Origin: Sympetrum striolatum
Lineage: Eukaryota; Arthropoda; Insecta; Odonata; Libellulidae
DNA length: 64,000 nt
NCBI GenBank assembly: GCA_947579665.1
Contig: OX388344.1
Span: 12,270,346-12,334,345 of the forward strand
Reading direction: 5' to 3'
Part shown: positions 1 through 12,854 of the stretch, piece by piece
Position numbering within the stretch: position 1 is the first letter of the stretch
Layout: each line of letters opens with the position of its first letter
Made by a program: the position numbers and the translations under genes
The notes under the pieces: generated by a model
Told to the model about the DNA's origin: nothing
Databases searched by the model: none
The model's input: the letters and a program-made list of their open reading frames with translations, nothing else

Positions 1-3000
1 TCACCCTACAATTCTTATAAAGGGTCGATAGCATCGCCAGAAGACCTTCATCCCTAGAAAGAGATCGGCGAGGAATGGAGAAGCTCCTTCGCTCGTAATG
101 GCAGTAGTTTGACGGCCTGCGGAGACCGCATTCCTGTCGTCGGGCGCCTGACCTCTCAGATGCAACCATCCGTCTCAAGTGTGAGAACGTAAACACAACG
201 CCAAACGCAGAGGCGGAAAACTTCACGCTCCGCTCCGTTTTACCTCCGAAACTATAAACTTAAAGATAAATTCGATCAAAAGTGAACCGAGAATCCTCCA
301 CAGAAGAACTACATCCTTACCACGGAGGACCCAATGGAAATCGAGAGGTGAGGGCTGACAAGACGAAGATCAAGGCCAACATCAAACAACATATCAACAA
401 ATATTGAACGAATGTAGCATATCTGGAGAAACAGAAAATGGAGTTCATTTTTGCAAACATGAAGAGCCAAATGAAATTCCTCCAAAATTCAATCTTTAAA
501 TCGTTGGCTGCGTGTTAATTCAATACAGGAAGATGGAACTAGAGGGGGGAAGAAAATCCAGGGGGCTGTCAAAGAGTTACTTCCAAGCATCTCCATGGAT
601 GCCTAAGACGATAAATTACATGTAGTTTACCTTTTGAAACAAATAAGAGCAACAAACCTGTAGCCACCTGTAAACGGATCGGAGCTGCAACGGAAGCATT
701 GTGCTCAGTATTGTGTCATCATTAATATTGGATAGTACGCAGATAATTCTCATTTGCACATTTGCCCTCGATACGGTTGTGGCAGGGGGTGCATTTACAA
801 GCAGTCTTCTTTCCATGCAAATTCAGATACATTGTGTTTGAGCATCGGCAAAGACCGTACACGAAAATAATATGGGAATGGTTCCCTGTTGGATCACTTA
901 ACGAAAAGCTTCATTTAATACAAATGTCGATGTTTTCGTCAATTAATGTAGAAAATACAAAACTCAAAAGGGGCCTGATGGTTTACTATGAGTCATATAG
1001 ATACATACATATAAACTGTACATACAAACGGTTTTCCTTGGAAAGTAATTTTATACATTAATTCTACATACATTAAGCCCAAACGGAGAAACATAAGTCG
1101 TCTTCGAGAATCAAACCCGGGCCTTCTGCCTCCTTCCGTTCTCTTATATCTTCTTAACAGATATTATACTTTATGAAAGCTCTCTAACGATTTGCATCAG
1201 AAAGGAAGAAAACCCAACCAACTACGGTTTATTATTTCCTTAGTAGAATAAATTTATTTCTAAAGGTTTCTCGACAGCTTCTTCTTTTTCTCGACAATTT
1301 GGTCTTTTTCATAACTAAACCTTCAGTAGAAATGACTTGTAGTCACAAACTATAATCATTTAACAATCTACCTTTCCATCTTTCAAGGATAAACTGAATC
1401 TTAATAAAAGAATATTTTTATCAAGTAAAAAAAGTTAAAACTTGCACAGGGGTCTCCATTAGAGTTTTGGGAAGTCTCCCTCTCGAAGGATGTAATTTTA
1501 TCAATCGATATTTCATTTGATAGAATTACTTATGGCCATGATGGCTAAAATTTCAATTCAGAAGGATTGTATGTCTTAAAGTTTCAGTATTCGGAACCTT
1601 ACTATTCGAATTTCAGCACAGATATGAATCATAATCGTAGTATTGAGATTCCAAATGGAAAAATATAAGCATCGCAATGCTCCGCGCAGGTACGTGATAA
1701 ATTTGCTCTTGAATGGACAATAAGGGGCCAGAAAATGGGAAGACTCTCAGGCAATGTGTAGACATAAATGGTGTTATCAAGGATTCAAGGGAAAACATGT
1801 AATTATGAACTAGTCCATACTGTATGTAAAGTAAGAAAATTATTAAAGTAATTAAATAATGATTACATAAATAAAAATCACTGAACGAGAGTTGCCTTAA
1901 ACAATTCCTCACAGAATAAAGGCTAACCAAACCTCTCCCTGCAAGCAATTACGGAGGCCATTCAATCAAGAGCACCTCTTCCTGCGTGGCCTTGGAAGTG
2001 TTTTAGGATAATGGAAGGATGTTAAGGACCAGCCAAAGAGTGGCTGACTTAGCAAAGCGGCGGAAGTTTCCAGAAGACCTGCTACCGACGGATCATCGAT
2101 CGATGACCGGTTAGTGCAACTGCCTTCGAAAGCACTCTCGAAACCATCTCTCAGACTTATCTGACACAGAATAAGGGACTAACTTAAAAGAAAAAAGAAA
2201 GGAAATATAACACCAAAAGAGCGCTTAATTCGATGAGAAGATCAAAACTGACATCAAAAGGGATCGGGTATTTTCTCCGGTTCATTATCGATTTTTGACG
2301 TTAAGTAGGCCACATTCTGCCAGTGCGAAGTATCGAAAATCACACGAGAAATGCACGATGGAGTGATTTTTGAGGGTAACGTAATGAATTACACAACAAA
2401 TGAATCAATCACAGCCTCAAATTTAGACCTTCGTCAACAAATCACGCTATGAATAGCCTAGCGCATTGCGGCTACATGTAACGTTGAAGCAAAAATTAGT
2501 TAAAATGCAATGCCTCTAGGTTCATCATAAGCTTCTCTCCATAAATAGTAGTAACTTCTACGATAATGGCTAACTATAAACTCTATATACCTAAATGAGA
2601 ATATAAATCTTGAATCTTCTCCATCAATAACTTAACCATGATACAGAGAAAATGTGACTGTTAAATAACTAAATACCATTGTACCCAGAAGTGTAGACTA
2701 AAACCAGAAAAATTTAATCCCTGTGTAAGCAGCAGAGCATATCTCTTCACGACTGCTAACCTGAATAATGAATATGATACTAATAATATTCGTAATATGT
2801 CGTCCAGAAGATTAATTTCTGTTTAACCATGGCTAATTCATAGAGGAATAAACAAACTATTCTTTCATAACCATCTAACATAGGTCAACAACTATTTCAG
2901 GTATATTAATTATATTTATATAGATAATTTCAACACTTAAGAGAAAAAAGATATTCTTGATTTTAAATATGGTCATAGACAAAATGTAAATATAAAACTT

Positions 3001-3156
3001 AGGAACTATTGATTAAATAGTAAATGATAATGATTAAGAAAATCAGACCATAGTACATGCAGCTTACTCCAGATCTCTTTACACATTAGTGTATTCCTAA
3101 CATTTAACATTAAACATTCAATATAAATGGTTTTATTGCACAACAATATAACTTAC
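1..3156. other. Left flank, probably intron 1 of the proline dehydrogenase gene
   Basis: No coding exon could be supported here. Because the exon at 3157-3477 ends in a good splice donor on the minus strand, this stretch is inferred to be intron. I looked on the minus strand for the next conserved proline dehydrogenase segment and did not see it, so exon 2 probably lies outside the window. A short piece near 775-850 resembles the 3' tip of the CR1/L2-like LINE found elsewhere in the window. A B-box-like word near 1113-1125 (minus strand) may be a SINE remnant. Confidence 0.5.
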
Positions 3157-3477
3157 CTTCATATTGTTCTCGACAACGTAGTTCGATGAGCATATTGTAT
3201 AAACTATGTATGCCCTGAAAATTTCCCAGTTCGTCTTACTCTTGAATGCAGCTACAGTGTCTTCAAATGAAAGATCCAATTTGTCCCTCCGGGTAACACT
3301 TTTTTCCACAGTAGAATCTAGACCAATTGCCCCAGTGGCATGCGTTGATTTGCAGGCAAAAGGTGCTGTAGTTTCTACAGCTACAACAGAACGATTTTTC
3401 GGAAAATATTTAAGAAGATGGCGAGAAGCAAATTTGCTTGATACACTGCTCCTGACTGCCACCCTCAAAAACGCCAT
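3157..3477 (-). CDS. Proline dehydrogenase, mitochondrial (first coding exon only)
   Basis: This is the N-terminal exon, 107 codons, of a mitochondrial flavoenzyme that oxidises proline to pyrroline-5-carboxylate (the sluggish-A/PRODH family). The first 60 or so residues are rich in Arg, Ser and Ala with few acids, as expected of a mitochondrial targeting sequence. Residues of about 68-107 carry the family signature: LDLSFEDTVAAFKSK, then a W-E-x-x-RAY segment, then CSSNYVVENNMK. The exon stops in phase 0 just after the NNMK lysine codon and is followed by a consensus GTAAGT donor (minus strand, 3156-3151). The chosen ATG is the first in this open frame. The family is usually around 600 aa, so most of the protein is missing and should lie to the left. 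The plus-strand open frame over this exon is a shadow. Identification rests on motif recognition. Confidence 0.85.
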
Positions 3478-3800
3478 TTCCCAAAGCGAAGAAATTTTAC
3501 TCCGAGTCCTTCCGCGGGCTACGTTTCAAGACGGAGTTAATCTTGACCACAAAAACGACAACGGGACGCCAGTCGATTTCGTCGTATACGCTTCTGACGT
3601 CCACCTCGCCTCGCGACTCTAGCCGGAATAACGCTCGAAATGAATCGCTGTCGGGATTTCTTCCAATGTTTTTGTACGAATTGATTCCTTCTCTCGTGTA
3701 GAGGTGGTGCTAGTGGTAAGCGGAGAGAGCGAGGGAACTGGAGGGAACAGAGGGGAAAACAAGATTCAATTATCGTTGTGAGGGGAAGTGAAACAGCGGG
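3478..3800 (-). promoter_or_regulatory. Putative promoter and 5' UTR of proline dehydrogenase
   Basis: Directly upstream of the start codon the base composition shifts to GC- and CpG-rich for roughly 300 bases, in contrast to the AT-rich sequence on either side. This fits a promoter and 5' UTR on the minus strand. No TATA box is evident, so the initiation site cannot be placed. Confidence 0.45.
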
Positions 3801-4564
3801 AAAATGAAGTTAACTTACACAGACTAAAAACTGATGTGTATTTAGTTGATTAGATAGTTGTAAATAGCTAATAATTGCTAAAATATACTTTATGTACCGA
3901 TGTGCATAATGTCCAGTATTTATTATTCTAAATAAGTTTATAGAATCGGTTTAGGACAGGTATGATGTATGTATGATAAATAAATACACCAACCATAACT
4001 TACCCCACCCCTAAGCTAACTAAGCTCAACCATTGTTGGTTGTACAACCTCAAATCCAAGCATAAATTTGAATGCATGTTTACTACATTTCATGAATTTT
4101 GTAGATGATTTTATAATAATTATTCCACTGGACCATAGAATGGTAATCACATTTTTAAAAAATCGTATGTATAATATAAATTTTCTATACATTCATTAAA
4201 ACAATAGATGAATAGGTAGGAGGTAATTATTGGAGGTGAAATTATTAGTGTAAGAGATATTAGTATAGATTTCCTGCTGGATATATAAACAACAGAGAAG
4301 GGCCAATTAACCTTACATGAATAAATACAAGCATATCAAAAAAAGATCGGAAAACTAATAATGTAATCAGACTTTAAACACTCATGTAAAACGCAAATAT
4401 AAATGAATCATGTAAATATTTTACACTGAAACTTGTGTTTGGTATTGCTATTTTATGTTAATAATATAGAAAATAAATTTCTCAATGAGATACAGTTGTG
4501 GCTCTTAATTATTGTTGCTTCTAAGTTGTATCTATCTAAAAACCCATTACTTCAAATACTGGCT
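3801..4564. other. Intergenic AT-rich DNA, nothing recognised
   Basis: No convincing open frame, repeat structure or element end was seen in this stretch. Confidence 0.5.
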
Positions 4565-5010
4565 ATGTCTGTGTAAAAACCCTGCAAGCTGCCTTTCAGC
4601 GTGTGGCAGGGGGTACAAGCACCTTGACTCTATTTTCCTAATCGATTGCTTTTGCATATCGTTTGCAGAAAAAATAAATTCTTGAAACTATTCGTTCTAG
4701 CATCTATTTCCCTAATCTTCATTGCAGTATCAGAACATGTAACAGGGGGGTCACATTATATCTGTTACATCATCTGAGAACGTAATTTCTCTGAACTTAT
4801 TTAATAAATTTATTCCTTGAATTTTTCTTCTATCTTCTAATGATTCCCATCCCGCATCCTATAAAATTTGAATAACATTTGCTGTTTTATCGAAGCAATT
4901 CTTTACAAATCGTATACCTTTTCGCTGTACTTTTTCTAAATCCCGAATATGACATTTCTCGGCAGGGTCCCACACACTACATGCATACTCAAGGTGAAGC
5001 CAATGAGGCT
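4565..5010 (-). mobile_element. CR1/L2-like LINE, 3'-end fragment
   Basis: The sequence is clearly homologous to 17865-18270, the 3' part of the long LINE in this window. Both share the terminal words around 'gcagggg/gtaccttgactc', the 'gtttgcagaaaaaat' block and the 'ggcagggtcc...catgcatactcaaggtgag' block. The minus strand encodes, with frameshifts, the end of a reverse-transcriptase ORF, including a YACSVWDP-like motif and the sequence that normally follows it. It is 5'-truncated and dead. Confidence 0.75.
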
Positions 5011-6007
5011 ATATCCTAAGCTCAGCAGCCATAAGTTGCTAAAAGAGATGGAACAATGGGCAGAATGGGGACAGTAGTAGCTTACCCTTGCTTTTCTCAC
5101 TGAGCCAAAATGAGTCATTGAGGAAAAGGTCAAGTAAGAGCAACATGGTTGTATGACAAACAATTTTCATGGCAATTTAAAAAATGAGACCAAAAGAGAG
5201 ATGTTCACCACATTTGTCATCATCCAGGGTTTCTGTCCACTCTTGAAGTGGATGCTAGGCCACTATGAGTATACTACAGTATACTGTTGAGAATTAACCA
5301 TGGTAGCTACTTATCTGTCATTATACCTCCCCAGGGACATTTCCATCTTTGTCACCATCATTATTGTATAGTTCATTCCACATTTCTGAAAGATTAAGTG
5401 GTAAATTAATCAAAAATATTTTGGCTCACAAGGAAAACAATTATAATATGAGCCATATTTTCTTTAGTTTAACTAACAAAGTATTGTCAACCTATAAGTG
5501 CTTTGAAAACAGGAACTTTGCCTTTTCAAGGACCATTAGTTTTAAAATAGCTAATTCTCTCCCCTTAGGTTTCAAACCCTTTTAATTTAAAACATAATTA
5601 ATGTTAATTAGAGGTAAGAACACTAAGTATATCGTTGGGATAAGTTTCTTTAGGGGGAAAATGCCTAACAAATAGGGGATGAGAAGATGAGCCATGGCAC
5701 TCTAAATTAATTCTTAAATCTGTCTGATACAATATATAATAAAACAATACAGAGGAACTGTAATACTCTCATTACAATAAGAATATTGAAATGTAGCATC
5801 TTGGATAATTTCATGTACAGGTTTCATAAAAAATATTTCATTTAGAATAATTGGGAAATTGTATTTCAGTAGCACATAGTCAAATACTCAGTAGGAATAA
5901 TAAAATAAATGGCCAGCTTGAAAAGTTCTTCTAATCCAACTGATGGATACAAAACAAAAACCCAGATTTTTCAAAAATTAGTTAACCAATGTGATAATGA
6001 ATAAACC
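5011..6007. other. Intergenic DNA, nothing recognised
   Basis: The open frames at 4936-5163 and 5349-5585 show no recognisable domain and no splice context. I take them as chance. Confidence 0.4.
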
Positions 6008-7800
6008 AAATAATAATAATAATAGTTTATTTCACTGGCAGAGATCCCTTTTTTTTAAATGGTACATACACATACACAATACACATCTATATATATATGA
6101 ATACATAAGGTTATAAGTAACAAAGAGATTACTATTAAACTATTTGGTACAAAATAAATAAAAATAAGAATACAGCAAAAGAGTTTATTCATATATATCA
6201 AGTAATGAGGTTAGAAATTGAAATTGCTAACAAGCTATATAGAGCAAAGAAAGAAAAGAATAAGAAAACAACAAGTACTTTTTACTTAAAAGTGAAGTAC
6301 ATATAGCAACATGAAATATATCAATATCATAGCAAGTTTTGTTAATGGAACGCATGATTTGGGAAATTGGTAGATGGTAAAGATAGTTTTTCTGCAGAAC
6401 AGGTAATTCAAAGGTGTTGCAGCGACGGGAACAACTGGAACTTTAAGAGTAATGAGGGATAGAATTTCAGGACATGATTCTATATTAATGAGTATTTTAT
6501 ACATGAAAATAATACCAATATAATCTCTTTGGGGATGAAGAGTTGGCAGTTGGAGTAGATTTAGAATAGAGTCCTATTGGCCAGGTTTTATTTCTATGCT
6601 GCATCTATAGGATATCATCCTGAGAAATTTATTTTGGACCCTTTCAAGGGCATGCTTGTACTTATTAAAGTGGGGGTTCCCAATAATTGAGCAGTACTCC
6701 AATTGTGATCTCACGAGGGAGGTATACAATAGTTTATAACAAGATATATTCTTGAAGTCACAGCATATTCTACCCATAAATCCCAACATTTTGTAAGCTT
6801 TGGTAGTGATGCTGTTGATGTGTAAATCAAAATTTAGTTTTGCATCAAACACAACTCCTAGGTCAGAGATATGATTAACTCTATTTAAGCAGTTCTCCGA
6901 GAGAAGGTAGTCATCATGAATGGGGTGTTTTGATTTATAAAAAGTTATAACATTACACTTTTTGATGTTGACGCTCATTTGGTTTTTATGTCACCATTCA
7001 TTAACAGCAGTCAGGCAGTTTTGTAGTAGTTTGGTCTACCATCTACCTGATTGTGTTGATCAATTAGAATCTACGAAAAACGAATCTATCGTAATATCAT
7101 GTTGAAAAAGTAGAAGATTAGATACTGTGGATCTACCCTGCCTAAAACCATTCTGTTCATTAATAAGAATGGGTTCAATTATAGTGCTCAGAGAGTCCAT
7201 AATGAGGCTTTCAAAAATTTTTGCCAGAGAAGATTGAATTACTATAGGCCTATAGTTTGCCACATCTTGTTTATTGCCACTTTTATAGATAGGGATTACA
7301 AAGGAGGACTTAAGGGCTTCAGGGAAAACTCCATTGGAGAGTAATTTATTGAAAATTATAAATAAAGGATAGACTAATGATTCAGCACATTTTTTAAGAA
7401 TATGAGGAGAAAGATTATCCGGACCCGGAGATTTAGTTACATCCACAGACTTTAGTTTAAGTGCAATATTTGTTACAGTAAGTGAAATTGAGGATACATT
7501 TAAATTGTAATTTTCATTGATTTCAGGTAAATCATTGGGTTTGGTATCTGTGAATACCTCTGAAAAATAGTTAGCAAAAAGATTACAAATATCAGTATAG
7601 TTTTCACACTTCCTATTTTCTAAGTACATACATTGAAGAGGGGATATTTGGTGAGTTACGTAAGTTATTGACATGAGTCCAAAAGAACTTTGTGCTTTTG
7701 AACATTTTACTTTCCACATTGTTGATGTACTTGACATAATAATTTCTGGAAATGACTTTGCATTTTATATAACAACTATTATCGGTGTATACCAAACCTG
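6008..7800 (-). mobile_element. Non-LTR retrotransposon (LINE), reverse-transcriptase half, decayed
   Basis: The minus strand carries two long blocks of a LINE ORF2. At 7737-7060 are fingers and palm motifs of reverse transcriptase: SPGPDNLSPHILKKC, then IPIYKSGNKQDVANYRPI, then NEQNGFRQGRSTVSNL. At 6978-6574 is the region after the catalytic core (LGVVFDAKLNFDLHI, then SQLEYCSIIG and an ERVQNKFLR segment). The catalytic YADD stretch between them is missing, so the copy has an internal deletion near 6980-7060 besides lacking its endonuclease half. The plus-strand text at 6010-6030 is a (TAA)n-type run followed by a 'gtttatttcac' word, which I read as the 3' tail. The clade is not certain; it resembles Jockey/CR1-type elements. 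Confidence 0.8.
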
Positions 7801-8530
7801 AAATGATTGGAACCGAGGTAGTTTTGGAATTTGGATTTTTCTACATTTCATTATACATGATTAAAATATGTAGAAAGATAAAAATTTAACATATATTCAT
7901 TAATGTTACTGAGAAGGAGTAATAGTTGAGGTATGTGGATGAGGCATTGAATCCTCTGAGTGAGAAGAAGATGGACACATGAGATTATGAGGAATATGCA
8001 CCTTATGTACAATAACAATTTTAGAATGAACAAATGACTTGTAACATTTAAGTGTGGAAATCAAATTTTACATGAATCAAGCATTATAATATAAGTGACA
8101 TGATGAAAAGAAATAGATATAATAATGATATAGGATTAAGAGAATCTCTTTTGCTGAGAGCTGAAAGATAAATTTACAATTATGGATGAAGTTTGTATAA
8201 TTAAAATTATGTACTCACCTAATACTGGTAGCATAATTTTGCAAAAGTGATAAATAATAAAGTGCAAATATCCTATTATTATTGAAGGATTCTTAAGAAA
8301 TATTGTGAACAAAATATATTTTAAAGTCAATGCGACTTGTCGAAAATGGGAATTAAAAATTAAGTTAGAGATTAGGAAGAGTGGTCAGCCGAGAAGATAG
8401 CACACCCAAGAAACGTAGCCCTCTGCCTTGGGGAGATCCTTCTTACATAGACGAGAGATGATCAAGTGGTGCAGCTTTACCAGGGAGGCTGGGGAGAATT
8501 GCAATCCAATGGCTACTACTACTCTATTAT
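7801..8530. other. Intergenic DNA, nothing recognised
   Basis: AT-rich, without a supportable gene. Confidence 0.35.
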
Positions 8531-8940
8531 TACTTAAGTAAGAGAAAGTCTGAATACGGCAGAGATGTAGACAATAGTCTTTGTTGATGATGTTGCTGAA
8601 TAACTTGGAAGAAATATGTAGAGGAGGAGAGTTACAAGAGATTGTTTGGTATGTGAGGAGCAGAGCATGAAAATGGCTGAAAGTAAGGCAGTATAGCTGA
8701 CTAAAGGTGACATAATGCAAGATTCAGCAGTAGAAAGGTTTAAATTCCAGGGGAATATAATATTAGAAGTTGGAAACATTGATGAGAAAATTGTTGCAAG
8801 GGCAGCATTAACAATAGGATACTACCAAAGAGTCAAAGACATTGTGTGGAATAAGAAATCACAAATAGAATGCAAAATGGTATTGTATAGTTTCCAGGTT
8901 TTCATCTACGACAAACTCTATCTTTCCTAGTATGCAAAAA
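8531..8940 (+). mobile_element. RTE-type LINE fragment, C-terminal part of reverse transcriptase
   Basis: The plus strand contains a short FVDDV-like catalytic remnant near 8577. At 8715-8930 follows a block typical of the thumb/C-terminal region of RTE elements: VERFKFQGN, then GNIDEKIVARAAL, then VWNKKSQIECKMVLY. Frames shift between the pieces. It is a separate, degenerate copy from the RTE element at 55 kb, which breaks off before this region. Confidence 0.65.
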
Positions 8941-9141
8941 TGGGGATGAAGAAGAGAGGGGATTGAATAAACCAAATACCTTACTTTTTTCTGCTAAATC
9001 CCTGCCGATGAGACCATGAGCCTTTATCTACCCCTTTGTCTTTTCCTAGCTTCTGCTCATTTGGTTGCATCCTTAGAGCATGACCAGTATACAAGGCATA
9101 CTGCGTACAGATCTTGACATGCACTGGAGGCACTTACATAT

Positions 9142-9552
9142 TAATAATAATAAATAGTCTTTATTTGGGCGAGATTGACAGAGAGACAGAAGTGTAGAAT
9201 ATAGGCAGGAAGGTTGAAATATAAGTATGAAGAGACTTCAGAAAAAGATATTTGTATAATGATGTTCACTGGGAAAATAAGGGCAAACTTGCTATTAGCT
9301 TATGCCAGAGAGGTTGAGGCACCAACCAGCCTTTGTGCTAAGTACTTAACAGACCGATGTTCACTGGTGAGAGACTCAAATTACTCCCAAACATTATTGT
9401 CAATGAGAAGATGGTATGATGGAGTTCAAGAGGAAGGTTCAGTAAATAATGGAAAACATTGGAACATAACCCCATGTACAGTTGAATTTTTTGCTATTAG
9501 GCTTACAAAAGTTAGTGCACAGCCACAAGGAATCATAGTTCAAATACTATAA
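9142..9552. mobile_element. LINE 3' tip with (TAA)n tail, followed by an unrecognised open frame
   Basis: At 9142-9185 a short TAA-repeat is joined to 'tagtctttatttgggcgagattga'. Nearly the same join occurs at 62921-62975, so this is a shared retroelement 3' end read on the minus strand. The 112-codon plus-strand open frame at 9214-9552 has ordinary composition but no domain I recognise. It may be chance or retroelement-derived. Confidence 0.4.
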
Positions 9553-10045
9553 TGCCTCATAATACTGCTTGTCTGTCCATAGTCTTCAGCCCAAAATTTG
9601 GGGCCTAATTCCATCCACTATTAACAAAAAGAAAGAGCTATAAGAAAAAAATTACATAAGTGAAGCACAATAACTGTAATGCAGCTTCTTTATCATTTGT
9701 TTTGGATAAAATGCACTGTCAGTGATTCCACATTGACCCGTTTCCTATCACTTAAGCGTGCATAATGTCTTTTTTTCAGCAAGCGAGTTCTATCAGCACT
9801 ACCGTAAATGGTTGGTAAGTTGTCAATATCACCATACATGGGTTCTGGTACTTAGAATTAGAAGTTTCTGGTAGTAGAATTACCACAAATTAACACTAAT
9901 GAGAGACTGTCAATATGAACAGCATTGTACTTTGCTTGGTTTCATACATATCTTTATTTTGTACCAATAGCCAAGTAACAAATTAAACAAATTGGTAACC
10001 TTTGGCAAATTGAAGAATGGTGGGTCAAAAATCAGGTGAAATATA
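9553..10045. other. Intergenic DNA, nothing recognised
   Basis: No gene, RNA or element end is visible here. Confidence 0.4.
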
Positions 10046-10520
10046 TGTAATAAAAGATAAGATAAGATGATATATGATATTTATTTCATTGTAGGAATTA
10101 CAAAATGCATTGTTATGTCTAAGAACAAAATTAAGCAGGCCATGGTAAAGAAAACACTTCAGTCTAGAGGGTAGTATAACAAAAAATTACATTCAATAAT
10201 TATTTACCTTTACATAGGACAGGATACCCTTCAATAGAATATAGAGACTAATCAATCAAGACATTATTAATTTCAATTTATATTTAAATAGGTTGAAAAC
10301 AGAGATTTCCTTCATATCTGCTGGGAGTTGATTAAATAACTTATGATAAGGACCATCACTAGATAATTTAGTTACTCTGTTAAGGATATGAATAGTAGTT
10401 TGAGAATGAGAATTATCTTGATGTATCAATGAATTTAATTCATAATATTTTATATTTTTCTTACAAATACACTGAGATTGGATACATAAGGAGCCAGAAG
10501 AGGTATCATCTTTAACAAAA
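10046..10520 (-). mobile_element. LINE ORF2 C-terminal fragment
   Basis: Read on the minus strand, about 10470-10250 encodes IHILNRVTKLSSDGPYHKLF, then NQLPADMKEISVFNLFKYKLK, then a stop. This is the layout commonly seen at the C-terminus of LINE ORF2 proteins (a 'lWN.LP..ik......Fk..lk' block). The reverse-transcriptase core is absent. The family assignment is by pattern only. Confidence 0.5.
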
Positions 10521-10899
10521 CAAAATGGGATTCTCTAATAGTTAAATTTAATATTTCCCTTAAAGCTTGGTTTTCTATTGCAAATATTTTATGGCTTTGG
10601 CTCGAGTCTCCCAATAAAATAACAGCATAGGAAAGTATTCATAGAAAGTTTGAGAAATAAATACCCTTTAACATTGCAATTGAGGTGCTTGATACCTTAT
10701 TTGAAACAAATTTTTTCTTAATTTAGACAGAACTACATAATTACACCATTATAAGAATTTATCAAGTTCTAAACACAGAAAAGTAACATCGTCAACTGTT
10801 GTTATTTCATCACCACAGTGATTAGAAATAAGTAAATGCTAAGACCAATTGTTTTAACAATTCATTCTTTCCGAGAACGATACACAACAATAACCGAGT

Positions 10900-10984
10900 A
10901 AAGAAGTAGTTTAGATTCAACTGGTGTTTACATCCCCTGCCACACGCCAAAAGGTGGCTTGTAGGGTATGAATGTAAATGTAGT
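10900..10984 (+). mobile_element. CR1/L2-like LINE, 3' tip only
   Basis: The text 'cccctgccacacgccaaaag' at about 10936-10955 is the reverse complement of the 3' terminal word of the LINE copies at 4.6 and 17.9 kb. Here it ends in a short 'gaatgtaaatgtag' tail on the plus strand. This is a very short insertion on the opposite strand from the other copies. Confidence 0.55.
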
Positions 10985-11070
10985 AATATTACTTCATAGT
11001 ATTACCATAGAGAAACTATACAGTATAGTTACTCTATGGTAATACTTACATAAATAGTAATATTAATGAA
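10981..11070. repeat. Long hairpin (near-perfect inverted repeat)
   Basis: Left arm 10998-11020 and right arm 11024-11046 are complementary at 22 of 23 positions, with a 3-base loop. Outside them, 'agtaatatta' words at both ends extend the symmetry to about 85 bases. It abuts the LINE tip at 10984. Confidence 0.8.
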
Positions 11071-12404
11071 GACTAGATCAAGTATACTATTATAATCATA
11101 ATATTTTTATTTCACTTTCCTATATAATACATTATTAAATAAATTTAACAAAACCAAAAAGTGAAATTTAGGCATCCCAGAAGATAATTCTTTTATAGGG
11201 ATTGCCATCACTTTAAATAGGAATTTACATGTTTTTTGGCATACATATATAACAATTTTATGTAAAACTCTTTGAAGTTAGGTATAATATATGAGTATAC
11301 AGGTATAGTAAGATATGAATAATAAAATGAAAAAGGCACTAGAGAAAAACAGAAAAAAACCAATATACATAATTACTTTATACATAATTCTATATCCTTA
11401 TGCAAAAAGAGCCAATTCTTTAATTTAGCAAGAAAAATTCTTTCACTGGGTGGGGTGGATACGATTTTAGGAAGTGAGGAGAACAACTTGGGAACTAAAT
11501 AACAATAAAATTGCTTAAACAATTGTTCATACATTAGGTTTAGGGATTTCAAAACAGAAAGTTCTTCTTAAATTATATACGAACAGACGAGGCTCATTAA
11601 TGTGACCACCATGATTATAAAATACCCAGAACCTTATATACGAAAAGATTTCTAAGTGGTAATGTTTTTAACTTTTTATACAGTGGAAAAGATGACTCCA
11701 TTCTTGAGAAGTGCGTGCATTATTTAGTTACTATCCAGTTGGATCAGATATTAAGTTATTCAAATCGTAGGAATTCATAATATTATATAATTAATTCGAA
11801 ATGAAAATAATAATTTACAGCATAGAGTTTAATTATTTCTGGAACCATATCATATGGATCCAATATTTTTTCTTTAAAACATAATTTTCATAGTTTGGTT
11901 TACATTTGCCGCAACGTATTGCTACCTTCTGATGAGGCATCTCACAAATGGTGTAAATCAAATTATATATAGAAAAACCATAAAAACAGTTAATTTAGTA
12001 ATGAGAAATTTAAATGCACAGCTGTGTGTGCTATCCCTAATACAATTGTCTAAGTACTTTCCTCTTCCGTCTCAGTAAATTCAGAGTTCTGACACATATA
12101 GTGTCATCATCTTCAAATTAGAATATTTAAAGTCATTAGCCTTACAGGTGATTGGATTACCAATCCCTCCATCATAACCATTGGTAATTTATGAAAAGGA
12201 AATGAGCCAACAAAATTTATTAGGAATAAATAGACGAACATTAGAGCAGGTCCAATTGCTTGATCGAATATTAAACAAAAAGAATATTAAATAAGGTTAA
12301 AAATGATACAATTAGGTGCAATAGCACCCTCCTTGTTAATTGATAGCACACTTAGGTACCCCTGAACAAACATTATAATTTATTTTTATGTTCTAATATT
12401 TAGA
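11071..12404. other. AT-rich intergenic DNA with a possible LINE C-terminal remnant
   Basis: On the minus strand about 11510-11380 reads YLVPKLFSSLPKIV, then SERIFLAKLKNWLFLHKDIE. This resembles another LINE ORF2 C-terminus. Otherwise nothing was recognised. Confidence 0.35.
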
Positions 12405-12520
12405 CATAATGCCGGACAGAGCACCTGACCGGCAATCGGGAGACCCGGGTTCGTCTCCCGGTCCCGTCGGACTTTTTTAAAGTCTTCCTTGAGATTATAA
12501 TGTTTGTCTATAGATAAATT
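12405..12520 (+). mobile_element. tRNA-derived SINE (head region)
   Basis: The segment 12420-12470 folds like the anticodon and T arms of a tRNA: stem CCTGA/TCGGG around CCGGCAA, then stem CCGGG/CCCGG around TTCGTCT. The sequences that should form the acceptor stem do not pair, so it is not an intact tRNA gene. The following 'gtcggacttttttaaag...tgtttgtc' resembles the tail of the SINE at 41.1 kb. Confidence 0.6.
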
Positions 12521-12854
12521 GAACAAGATAGACAGTAAGAAATGTGTAGAATCAAACCTATTATAGAGAAAGACAGCTAGACCACAATTGGCAGAGTGTT
12601 TTACGTTGTTTTTGATTATCACAAGGAAAATTTATCAAACAACAGTAGGGACATGTCACCAACTTACCAGTCGACACTTGTCTATCGATCTTTGGCAGCA
12701 CCTTCGAGTGCCTTCGAGGGCTACGAGTTCGAGAGGTTCGAGAGTAACACATTCAACCTATTCAATATATCGTTTTCGTAGCGGGATAAAGGAAACTTCT
12801 CGATTCGTCTGATTGTCAACTCATGATCTCATGTAATTCTTTAATTTTTCAAAA

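Noticed and set aside
3206..3622. 138-codon plus-strand open frame
   Set aside because: It lies mostly antisense to the proline dehydrogenase exon, which has clear family motifs; the plus frame is a shadow.
12405..12475. A tRNA gene (anticodon-arm and T-arm folding)
   Set aside because: The acceptor stem does not pair and the D arm is not convincing, so it is SINE-like, not a functional tRNA.
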